From DASRJG01 sp032124015 (lineage in GTDB: Bacteria > Acidobacteriota > Polarisedimenticolia > Polarisedimenticolales > DASRJG01), in assembly GCA_032124015.1 (NCBI GenBank), contig JAQBEH010000057.1:5472-69471 (forward strand): a stretch of DNA of 64,000 nt, read 5' to 3'. The stretch's first letter is position 1. Each line of letters begins with the position of its first letter. This document shows positions 25,068 to 32,767 of the stretch, piece by piece. The position numbers and the translations under genes are program-made. The notes beneath the pieces were generated by a model. It saw nothing but the letters and a program-made list of their open reading frames with translations, was not told where the DNA came from and searched no databases.

Positions 25068-26147
25068 TCACAGGCCCGCGGCCAAACGGTGGAACTCGCG
25101 CCGCGTGGCGGTAAAAGGCTCTCGTGGGACCCGCGGGTGAACGCGATTGGTCAGCAGCGCGTAAACGCGCGGACGCGTCGCGTCGATCCACAGCGACGTG
25201 CCGGTGAATCCCCAGTGCCCGACGGCGTCGTCGGGCAATATGCCGCGGACCGAATCCGTGTCCTTTGCGCAAACGAAGCCGACCGTGCGAATCCCAGGGC
25301 CCTCCTCGACCGGCCGCAGCATCGGATCGAGGGCGCCCGTGTCGAGCCCGATCCGCGTGGGGTCGAGGATCGCGAGGGCGATCGCGGCGACGTCTTGGGC
25401 TGTGCCGAATAGTCCCGCGTGCCCGGCGATTCCGCCCAGCCCCCAGGCGTTGCCGTCGTGGACCTGGCCGCGCGGGATCTCCTCGCGGAATCGGTCGTCG
25501 CGAGCTGAGGGCCCTGCTAGAGCCCGCTCGTAGGCGCTTCCGCGCTCGGTGGCCGCGGCGTCGGCGAACGACCCGGTTCGCCCGGCGAAGCCGCAGCGGG
25601 CGAGACCCAGAGGGCCGGCGATACGCTCGGCGAACAGGCGGTCGAGCGGAGCGCCAACCGCTTTCTCCACGGCAAAGCCGAGGAGGATGTAGCCAAGATC
25701 CGAGTAGAGCGTCTCGCGCACTACGCCCTGGCGCTCGCACGAGGCGATCGCCGTCACGTACCCATCGCGCGTCGTTGCCGCCGCATACAACGCGACCCAC
25801 GCGGGGAGGCCCGCGCGATGGGCCGCGACCTCACGCAGCGTTTCTGCGCCGAACGGCGACGCACCCAATTCTGGAAAGATGGCGCCCAGCGGCGTTTCAA
25901 GACTGAGCCGGCCCTCGCGATCGAGAAGCGTAGCGAGCAGGGCGGTCGCAAGCGGCTTCGTCAATGACGCCAGATCAAAGGGCGTGTCGGCGCAAAGCGG
26001 AACGAGATCCGGCTGGATCTCCGCATATCCAGCGACTCCTGCCGCGATTGGGCCTCGCGAGTCCCCGACCCACCACGCCGCGCCGGGTGTCGCTTCCCTC
26101 GGGATCTCCAAGGAGAAAAACGCGCCGAGGGGGTCGCCGGCATCCAT
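25068..26147 (-). CDS. Serine hydrolase of the beta-lactamase / penicillin-binding-protein-like fold
   Basis: A 359-residue protein. It has the SxxK motif in FDLASLTKPLATALLATLL, a second-site YSDLGYILLGFAVE (YxN variant) and an HWGFTGTS box in place of KTG. These are the three catalytic motifs of class C-like serine hydrolases (esterases, D-aminopeptidases, PBP4*-type). The start ATG 26147 shares one base with the stop of the upstream oxidoreductase (TGATG), so the open frame further upstream is ignored. No signal peptide is evident. Its place at the end of the lipid A operon suggests an envelope substrate, but this is inference. Confidence 0.75.
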   Translation of the reverse strand: MDAGDPLGAFFSLEIPREATPGAAWWVGDSRGPIAAGVAGYAEIQPDLVPLCADTPFDLASLTKPLATALLATLLDREGRLSLETPLGAIFPELGASPFGAETLREVAAHRAGLPAWVALYAAATTRDGYVTAIASCERQGVVRETLYSDLGYILLGFAVEKAVGAPLDRLFAERIAGPLGLARCGFAGRTGSFADAAATERGSAYERALAGPSARDDRFREEIPRGQVHDGNAWGLGGIAGHAGLFGTAQDVAAIALAILDPTRIGLDTGALDPMLRPVEEGPGIRTVGFVCAKDTDSVRGILPDDAVGHWGFTGTSLWIDATRPRVYALLTNRVHPRVPREPFTATRREFHRLAAGL

Positions 26148-27094
26148 CACGCGAGGCCCGCGCTCGCAATCGCCTCCCTGACGCGACAGGCAAGCTCCAA
26201 GGCGCGCCGCCCCGCAAGACCGTCGATCGGCGGGGGCGTTCGGGTGCGGACGGCGTGGACGAAAGCGGCCAACTCGAGGGCCAAGGGCTCGCCGTCGTCC
26301 ACCGGGAGCAGCTCGTGTTGAATCGCCGGCTTCTTGTCGGAGCCGATCATCAGCCGGAATCTCTCGACCTTCCTCTCGCCCGTATCGCAGCCGAGATAGG
26401 TCCGCGCCTGGAAGACGCGGATGCGGCGGAGGCCCTCCGCTGAAATCCGGCTTGCCGTGACGTTTGCGACGCACCCCGAGGCGAAGCGGATCCGCGCGTT
26501 GGCGATGTCGATTTTGTCCGTGAGCGCCGCGACCCCGACCGCGTCCACGCTTTTCGGCTCGGTTCCGTCAAACCACAGCAGCAGGTCGAGGTCGTGGATC
26601 ATCAGATCGAGGATGACGTCGACATCGGTCGAACGGGCCGAAAACGCCGCGAGGCGATGAATCTCGACGAACTGCGGCGCATCGACCGCGCGCGCGAGCG
26701 CAACCATGGCCGGATTGAATCGTTCGGTGTGGCCCACCATGACGAGACGGTCCGCCCGTCGGGCGGCCTCGAGGATCGCGTCGGCATCGCCGAGCGACGG
26801 TGCGATCGGCTTTTCGATCAAAACGTCGGCACCACCCGCGAGAAGGGTCTCCGCCGCCCCGCGGTGCGCGATGGTGGGCGTCGCGATACTCGCCGCCGTC
26901 ACGCGCCCGACGAGCTCCGAAGCGTCGTGAAACGCCTCGCAGCCGTACTCCGCTGCGATCTGCTTCGCGCGGTCGAGGTCGTGGTCGGCGACCGCGACCA
27001 GCGTGGCCCCAGGGAGCGAGGCGTAAAGGCGCGCATGGTGACGGCCGAGGTGGCCGACCCCGACGACGCCGACCCGCACGGGTGTGGCGCTCAT
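26147..27094 (-). CDS. Gfo/Idh/MocA oxidoreductase in the lipid A operon, possible GnnA-like UDP-GlcNAc 3-dehydrogenase
   Basis: A 315-residue NAD(P)-dependent sugar oxidoreductase. The Rossmann start RVGVVGVGHLGRHHARLYAS and the family signature VLIEKPIAPS (EKP, residues 94-96, with the catalytic lysine) are clear. MIHDLDLLLWFDG supplies the conserved His/Asp region. ATG 27094 shares ATGA with the lpxA stop, so it is coupled to lpxA. In Acidithiobacillus and Leptospira a Gfo/Idh enzyme beside lpxA (GnnA) oxidises UDP-GlcNAc at C3 for amide-linked lipid A. That role is plausible here, but the partner aminotransferase GnnB is not in the window. Confidence 0.8.
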   Translation of the reverse strand: MSATPVRVGVVGVGHLGRHHARLYASLPGATLVAVADHDLDRAKQIAAEYGCEAFHDASELVGRVTAASIATPTIAHRGAAETLLAGGADVLIEKPIAPSLGDADAILEAARRADRLVMVGHTERFNPAMVALARAVDAPQFVEIHRLAAFSARSTDVDVILDLMIHDLDLLLWFDGTEPKSVDAVGVAALTDKIDIANARIRFASGCVANVTASRISAEGLRRIRVFQARTYLGCDTGERKVERFRLMIGSDKKPAIQHELLPVDDGEPLALELAAFVHAVRTRTPPPIDGLAGRRALELACRVREAIASAGLA

Positions 27095-27873
27095 CGAACG
27101 ACTCCGCGTTGGCTCGACCTCACGAAGTCGAGGAAATAGCGGATCTCCGGGATCGAGCCCGACTCCGCGTCGACCTTGGCGATCGCCTCTTCGAGGAGCA
27201 GCTTCGACCGGAAGAGGGTCAGGTAGCACCGCTTGATCGCGTCGACCGTTTCTTTGGGGTAGCCCTTGCGCTTCAGACCGACGACGTTCACCCCGTGACC
27301 AACGGCCCGATTTCCTACGGTGAGCACCCACGGGAGCGCATCTTGCGTCACGACGGAGTAGCCCCCGACAAACGCGTGCCGCGCAATCCGACAGAACTGA
27401 TGCACGCCGGAAAAAGCCCCGACCGTGGCGTCGTCGCCGACCTCCACGTGGCCGGCCAAAGTGGCCGCATTGGCGAAGACGATCCGAGAGCCGACGTTGG
27501 CGTCGTGGGCGATGTGCGCGTAGGCCATGAAGAGGTTGTTGTCGCCGATCCGGGTGATCCCGCCACCGCCCGCGGTCCCACGGCTGACCGTGACGTACTC
27601 GCAGATCCGGTTCCCGGCGCCGATCGTGACGCTCGTCGGCTCTCCGGCGTACTTGAGATCTTGCGGCGGTCCGCCGAGGCTCGCGAACGGAGCGACGACG
27701 TTGTCCGGCCCCAAGCTGGAACGACCGTCGATAACGACATGAGAGGCCAGCCTCGTGCGGTCCCCAATGGAAACTTCGGAGCCGACGACGCAGAAGGGAC
27801 CGACGAAAACGTCCTCGCCGAGCCTCGCGTCCGGATGAACGATCGCGCGCGGATCGATCCAGGCTTCGCTCAA
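27091..27873 (-). CDS. lpxA: UDP-N-acetylglucosamine acyltransferase LpxA
   Basis: A 260-residue left-handed beta-helix enzyme that adds the first acyl chain of lipid A from acyl-ACP. The hexapeptide repeats begin IDPRAIVHPDARLGEDVFVG. Active-site histidine H123 lies in AYAHIAHDANVG. The C-terminal helices show VNVVGLKRKGYPKETVDAI. If the neighbouring oxidoreductase is GnnA-like, this LpxA would use the 3-amino sugar; sequence alone does not decide. It lies five bases downstream of fabZ and overlaps the oxidoreductase gene. Confidence 0.95.
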   Translation of the reverse strand: MSEAWIDPRAIVHPDARLGEDVFVGPFCVVGSEVSIGDRTRLASHVVIDGRSSLGPDNVVAPFASLGGPPQDLKYAGEPTSVTIGAGNRICEYVTVSRGTAGGGGITRIGDNNLFMAYAHIAHDANVGSRIVFANAATLAGHVEVGDDATVGAFSGVHQFCRIARHAFVGGYSVVTQDALPWVLTVGNRAVGHGVNVVGLKRKGYPKETVDAIKRCYLTLFRSKLLLEEAIAKVDAESGSIPEIRYFLDFVRSSQRGVVR

Positions 27874-27877
27874 GGCA

Positions 27878-28315
27878 TCACCTCTCGACGAGCGCCGACA
27901 TGATCTCGGCTTCGGCCACGAGTTCTCCCGCGACTTCGGCTGTGCCGCGCATCTTGCACGTCCGGGCGCGCAGCTTCAGCACTTCCATCGTGAGGCGAAT
28001 CTGGTCGCCGGGAACGACCGGGCGCCGGAATCGGGCCGCGTCGATCCCCGTGAAGTAGACGAGTTTCGACGACCGGTCCGGGATATCGCTCAACAGCAAG
28101 ACGGCGCCCGCCTGGGCCAACGCCTCGATGATGAGCACGCCCGGCATCACCGGGGCTCCGGGGAAATGCCCCTGAAAGAACCCCTCGTTGATCGTGACGT
28201 TCTTGATCGCCACGATCCGCTGCTGGGGCACCAGTTCAATCACGCGATCGACCAGAAGGAACGGATACCGGTGCGGAATCCGTTCCATGATCTCGCGGAT
28301 CTGGAGCGTACTCAT
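27878..28315 (-). CDS. fabZ: 3-hydroxyacyl-ACP dehydratase FabZ
   Basis: A 145-residue hot-dog fold enzyme of fatty acid elongation. It begins with IREIMERIPHRYPFLLVDRV. The catalytic His50 is in GHFPGAPVMPG and Glu64 in EALAQAG. ATG 28315 shares ATGA with the lpxD stop; the long open frame upstream is the shadow of lpxD. FabZ competes with LpxA/LpxD for hydroxyacyl-ACP, and the three genes are kept together here as in many diderms. Confidence 0.95.
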   Translation of the reverse strand: MSTLQIREIMERIPHRYPFLLVDRVIELVPQQRIVAIKNVTINEGFFQGHFPGAPVMPGVLIIEALAQAGAVLLLSDIPDRSSKLVYFTGIDAARFRRPVVPGDQIRLTMEVLKLRARTCKMRGTAEVAGELVAEAEIMSALVER

Positions 28316-29355
28316 GCGTTCCCCTTTTCGCCGGCCTCGAGCGCCGCGAGTCGCTCCTCGAGCACGCGGAGTTTCGACCGGAGCTCCGGCAACATCTTGA
28401 CGAGGGTGAGCGACCTTTTCCAGCTCCGATGATCGACGGCGGGAATGCCGGCGACAAAGGCGCGGTCGGGGACGTCGGTGAACACCGCGGTTTTCGCCGC
28501 GACCACGACCCGATCCCCCATTCTCAAATGACCCGCGGCCCCCGACTGCCCGGCCATCGTGACGTGGCTTCCGATACGCGTGCTCCCGGCGATCCCCGCT
28601 TGGCCCGCGAGCAGACCGTGCGGCCCGATGACCACACCGTGCGCGACCATCACGAGGTTGTCGATCTTCGTGCCGCGGCCGATCCTGGTCTCGCCGAGCG
28701 TGCCTCGATCGACCGTGCTGTTCGCCCCGATCTCGACGTCGTCCTCGATGACCACGCGGCCGAGCTGGGGCACCTTCCGGTGCGTCCCGGCCGTCGTTGC
28801 GAAACCGAAACCGTCTCCGCCGAGGACGACGCCCGCGTGAATCACACACCGGGCCCCGACGCGGGTTCCCGGGTACAGCACCACGCGGGGCATGAGGACC
28901 GTGTCCGCCCCGATCGTCGATCCCTCCCCGATCACGACGCCCGCGCCGACGACGACGCGGTCATCGAGACGGACTCCTGCGCCCACGACGGCAAAGGGAC
29001 CGATCGCGACGTCCACCCCGACCGCGGCCCCCGGAAAAACGCGAGCATCCGCCGAAACACCGGGATCCGGCCGCCGCACGGGGTGCATCCGGTCGAGGAT
29101 CTCGGCCAGAGCGAGGTAGGGATCGGGGGCCACCAGAAGATCCCGTCCTTCGATCCCGGAGTCGGGGCCGACGAGAATCGCGCCGGCCCGAGACTGCTGG
29201 AGATACGGCCGATATCGCGGGTTGGTGAGGAAGGACAAATCGTCCGGGGTCGCTTCCTCGAGAGTGGCCACGCCGAACACGCGACGGCCCGCGTCGCCGT
29301 CGACGCGGCCGGAGACGGCGCTCGCCAGTTCCGAGAGAAGCCAACCCTCCTTCAC
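28312..29355 (-). CDS. lpxD: UDP-3-O-acylglucosamine N-acyltransferase LpxD
   Basis: A 347-residue enzyme that adds the second acyl chain of lipid A. The N-terminal uridine-binding domain (GVATLEEATPDDLSFLTNPRY) is followed by hexapeptide repeats. HAGVVLGGDGFGFA and the catalytic-histidine region KIDNLVMVAHGVVIGPH are diagnostic. The C-terminus is a coiled helix (SKLRVLEERLAALEAG). I chose GTG 29355, since GGAG sits eight bases upstream; GTG 29364 is possible. It lies 19 bases after skp. Confidence 0.94.
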   Translation of the reverse strand: MKEGWLLSELASAVSGRVDGDAGRRVFGVATLEEATPDDLSFLTNPRYRPYLQQSRAGAILVGPDSGIEGRDLLVAPDPYLALAEILDRMHPVRRPDPGVSADARVFPGAAVGVDVAIGPFAVVGAGVRLDDRVVVGAGVVIGEGSTIGADTVLMPRVVLYPGTRVGARCVIHAGVVLGGDGFGFATTAGTHRKVPQLGRVVIEDDVEIGANSTVDRGTLGETRIGRGTKIDNLVMVAHGVVIGPHGLLAGQAGIAGSTRIGSHVTMAGQSGAAGHLRMGDRVVVAAKTAVFTDVPDRAFVAGIPAVDHRSWKRSLTLVKMLPELRSKLRVLEERLAALEAGEKGNA

Positions 29356-29374
29356 GCGCTTCACTCCGCTCGGA

Positions 29375-29950
29375 TCAGGGATTCTTGGCCGGCGGCTTCG
29401 CGGCGGCAGGAGCATCGGTCGGCGGCGGCTTCACGATCTCGTTGAACTTGTCCACGATCGCGGTGGTCACGTCGATCGACTCCGAGGCGAAAGCCACGCC
29501 CCCGGTCGATCGCTCGAGGACCAGGGTGAACCCCTCGTCGCGACCGAACTGATTGATGACGCGAATCAGTTGATCCTGGAACTTGTTCTGCGCCTCGCTC
29601 ACTTCGACCTGGAATTCGCTCCGCGCGGACTCTTGGGCCTGCTGGAGTTCGAGCCCCTTCCGCTGGAGGTCCTTTTGCATCTGCTGCAGCTTCTCGGGTG
29701 AGAGGGAGAGGTTTTGCGAATCCAACTGCGCGCGGATGTCGTTGATCTCCTTGTCCTTCGCCGCCAGTTCGGCCTTCTTTTTGTCGCCGAAGGCCGAGAG
29801 TTTTGCTGCGATCTTCTTGCCCTCATCGGTCTCCTCCGACACGCGATTCGCGTCGAAGACGCCGATCTTGAACGCGGGTGTGGCTTGGGCCCACAGGGGG
29901 ATGATCGCGGCCATGAGGGTCGCTGCAAGAATGCTGAGAATGCGTTTCAT
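29375..29950 (-). CDS. skp: OmpH/Skp-family periplasmic chaperone
   Basis: A 191-residue protein starting at ATG 29950 behind AAGGAGCACC. The signal peptide ends LWAQATP. The mature start KIGVFDANRVSEETDEGKK is typical of the family, and a long charged coiled coil (residues about 40-130) forms the tentacles. The C-terminal part (GFTLVLERSTGGVAFAS) completes the trimeric core. It escorts unfolded outer-membrane proteins to BamA, which is encoded 29 bases upstream. The Pro/Ala-rich tail after residue 175 is not part of the core. Confidence 0.88.
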   Translation of the reverse strand: MKRILSILAATLMAAIIPLWAQATPAFKIGVFDANRVSEETDEGKKIAAKLSAFGDKKKAELAAKDKEINDIRAQLDSQNLSLSPEKLQQMQKDLQRKGLELQQAQESARSEFQVEVSEAQNKFQDQLIRVINQFGRDEGFTLVLERSTGGVAFASESIDVTTAIVDKFNEIVKPPPTDAPAAAKPPAKNP

Positions 29951-29979
29951 GGTGCTCCTTTCGTCGAGGTGATGGTCCA

Positions 29980-32586
29980 TTAGAAACTGCGCCCGATAGA
30001 GAAGGCAAACGAACTGGTCCGGTCTTCGGGCAGCTGCCGGAGAGGCCAACCGTAGATCAAACGGAGGGGAACGGGAAACACGGGAAGAAAAAATCGGAGC
30101 TCGATGCCCGCCGACGCGCGGTAGTCCGCAAGGCCCCAGGGCGTGTCCTCGTAGAGCGCGTTACCGGTGTCGAGGAAGAACGAGAGCTCGACGGGTGAAT
30201 TGAAGGGGATCGTGTACTCGACCATCGCGAGCCAATACCGGTCGCCGCCCAGCGCCACGAGATCGAACTGGTTGAGAACCCCGTCGCCGTTGAGATCGAA
30301 ATCGCGCACCGGCCGCCCCGCCGGATCGCTCGTCGCCTCGATCACCTCCCCGGACGAACTGAGGCGAACGTAGCGGAGCGGAGACACGTCGCGGGTTTGG
30401 AACACGCGCGGACCGTACGACTCCCCTCCGAGCCAGAATCGGCTGAAGCGCGGGACCCCATTCACGTTGGCGGCGCTCGGCACGCTTCCGCCAGCCCAGG
30501 TCTTGACGGCGCCGATTTCCCCGTGGAAAGCTAAAAACGTCTTCTTCCATACGCGCAAGTACTTGGTGCCGACCAGGCGAGGCTTCAGGTACGACGTGTC
30601 GCCTCCCAAGGGTCCGCCGGCGATCTCCAGGTCGGCCAGAAGCGACCATCCCGCGCTCGGCCGGTAGGGGTTGTTGATGCCGTTCCGGAACCAGGAGGGC
30701 GTGATCTTCGAAATCGTGTTCTTCGCAACGACGGATTGCAATTGCGTTTGCGTGCCGGGGATGGTCGCGAATCCGACCTGCGGCGCCAGGCCGTTCGATT
30801 GGACCCTTTGAAAGTCGTAACGGAGCTGCACCGACTGGAAGTAGCCGATTTGTCGTCCGATCACGACGCCGAATCCGCGGGACTGGCTGCGCTGTGCCGC
30901 TCCGTAGTCTTGATTGCCGCGGAAGATCGAAAACCCCAAGGTATAGGGACGGTTGAGAAACCACGGTTCCTGGAAGGCGATCTGGTAGAGGTTGCGACGC
31001 CCCCCCAACTGAAGCGACAGTGACAGCACCTGTCCGCGCCCGAGGAAGTTTTTCGTCGCATACAGTCCGGTGAAAAACGCGCCGTCGGTGCCGCTGTACC
31101 CGCCGCCGACCTGGATCTCGTTGCGTCCCTTTTCCTCGCCGGCCACGTTGATCAAAACCCTGTTCGTCCCCTCGACCGGCTGGATGGCCATGTCCTCGGG
31201 CTTGACCTCGAAGTAGCCGAGCTGGTTGATCTTGCCGACCGAAAGGTCGAGCGAACTTCGGCTGAAGAGGGCGACTTCGTTGAGGCGGAACTCGCGGCGC
31301 AGCACCTTGTCCTGAGTCGCCGTATTGCCACTGAATTCGATCCGGCCGACGTAGTAGGGCTTGTCCTCGTTGACGATGAACCGGACGTCGGCGACCGGCT
31401 CATCGGGACGTCGATCGATCTCGCGACGCACCGTCGCGTAGGCGTACCCTTTGTCTTCGTAGCGCCGCTGCATGCGCTTGACGCCGAGATCGAGCAGCGA
31501 GCTATTGACCACCCAGCCCGGCTTGAGGAAAACGTCCGCAAGGACCTCTTTTTCTGTGAACACGGTGCTTCCCGAGACCGACATCGTTCCGAGCTTGTAC
31601 TGAGGCCCCTCGACGATCGTCACGGTGAGGTAGGCCCAACGCGTGGCCGTAGGCGCGGTCTTGATCGCCGCCTGTTCGGCCGCCATTTGCGCCTTGTCCG
31701 CCTTCAACCGCTGCTTCGCCGTCATCGTCGCGGGATCCTTGGGGGAGGCTGGGGCGGGCGGCGGAGGCGGAGCTTTCTTCGTTTTCTTGGGTTGGGCCGG
31801 TTTGACAACATTGAGTTCGACGACCGGGGGGCGCAGATCGACGTCGAGATAGCCGCCGTCCAAGTACAAATCGCGGATGTGGCTCGAGTCGAGGTCCCAT
31901 TTCGCAGGGTGGTACAGGGCCTTCTGGCTCCAGAACTTCCACCAGTGGTAGGGCGCCGTGAGTTGTAGCTGCTTCAGCAGGACCTTCGACTTGTAAACCT
32001 TGTTCCCAACGAAGGAGATCTTCTTGATTTTCGTCTTGCCGCCTGGGTTGATCTTGAATGTGATGGACACCGTCGACTGGGTGGGCGTGTCGATCGTGTG
32101 TCCGACCACGGGGTCGAGAAAGCCCTTCTGGCCGAGCATCACGCGAAGCTCGGACTCGGCATCGGCGACGGCCTTCAGGTTGAGAGGTTTTCCGATATCG
32201 AGCAGGATCTTTTTTTCTTTGAGTCCTTCCTCGATCGTCGTCCGGGTCAAGACCTTGTTGTCCTGATACGTGACCGAGACGAGGCTCGGACGCTCCTTCA
32301 CCTTCACGATGAGAACCTCCCCCCCCTGGGGGCCGGTTTCCGCTTCCACCGTGATGTCGTCGAAGATGCCCAGCGCCCAAAGGCGCTTGTACGCCGCCTT
32401 GACGCGCGCGGGGTCGTAGGGATCGCCGGCCCGAATCCCGAACGCATGGGCGAACGCCTCGTTCGTCATGCGAACAAGTCCCTGCACCTGAACGCTTTCG
32501 ATCGTTTCCGTTTGCCCATGGGCCGCGGAAACCGCGAGAGCGATCCAGACGGCGGCGATTGCGGTCTTGACGATGCGAAGACTCAT
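29980..32586 (-). CDS. bamA: Outer membrane protein assembly factor BamA
   Basis: An 868-residue outer-membrane insertase. The signal peptide ends AAHGQ. POTRA repeats run from about residue 27 to 460 (IESVQVQGLVRMTNEAF, KKISFVGNKVYKSKVLLKQL, YVGRIEFSGNTATQDKVLRR). A 16-strand barrel follows (GYSGTDGAFFTGLYATKNFLG). Two oddities: a Lys/Pro-rich insertion inside a POTRA domain (about residues 262-315), and an EF-hand-like loop DLNGDGVLNQFD in the loop after FWLGGESYGPRVF, where the usual VRGF motif of loop 6 is altered. The C-terminus ends in phenylalanine (SIGRSF), as outer-membrane barrels do. Confidence 0.94.
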   Translation of the reverse strand: MSLRIVKTAIAAVWIALAVSAAHGQTETIESVQVQGLVRMTNEAFAHAFGIRAGDPYDPARVKAAYKRLWALGIFDDITVEAETGPQGGEVLIVKVKERPSLVSVTYQDNKVLTRTTIEEGLKEKKILLDIGKPLNLKAVADAESELRVMLGQKGFLDPVVGHTIDTPTQSTVSITFKINPGGKTKIKKISFVGNKVYKSKVLLKQLQLTAPYHWWKFWSQKALYHPAKWDLDSSHIRDLYLDGGYLDVDLRPPVVELNVVKPAQPKKTKKAPPPPPAPASPKDPATMTAKQRLKADKAQMAAEQAAIKTAPTATRWAYLTVTIVEGPQYKLGTMSVSGSTVFTEKEVLADVFLKPGWVVNSSLLDLGVKRMQRRYEDKGYAYATVRREIDRRPDEPVADVRFIVNEDKPYYVGRIEFSGNTATQDKVLRREFRLNEVALFSRSSLDLSVGKINQLGYFEVKPEDMAIQPVEGTNRVLINVAGEEKGRNEIQVGGGYSGTDGAFFTGLYATKNFLGRGQVLSLSLQLGGRRNLYQIAFQEPWFLNRPYTLGFSIFRGNQDYGAAQRSQSRGFGVVIGRQIGYFQSVQLRYDFQRVQSNGLAPQVGFATIPGTQTQLQSVVAKNTISKITPSWFRNGINNPYRPSAGWSLLADLEIAGGPLGGDTSYLKPRLVGTKYLRVWKKTFLAFHGEIGAVKTWAGGSVPSAANVNGVPRFSRFWLGGESYGPRVFQTRDVSPLRYVRLSSSGEVIEATSDPAGRPVRDFDLNGDGVLNQFDLVALGGDRYWLAMVEYTIPFNSPVELSFFLDTGNALYEDTPWGLADYRASAGIELRFFLPVFPVPLRLIYGWPLRQLPEDRTSSFAFSIGRSF

Positions 32587-32767
32587 TCCGTCGTCGGCGC
32601 TCCGCCCCTCACCGACCCGTTCGGCGTTGTTCCGGCACCGCGGACGGTTCTCCGGATCGAAAAGGCGACGTATTCTACTTCGGGCGGTGGGTGCGCGCCC
32701 GTCGGGATTCGACGGCCGCTGCGAGAATCACGCGGGGCGCGAGACGCGGAAAGGCCGCCTTGCACCC

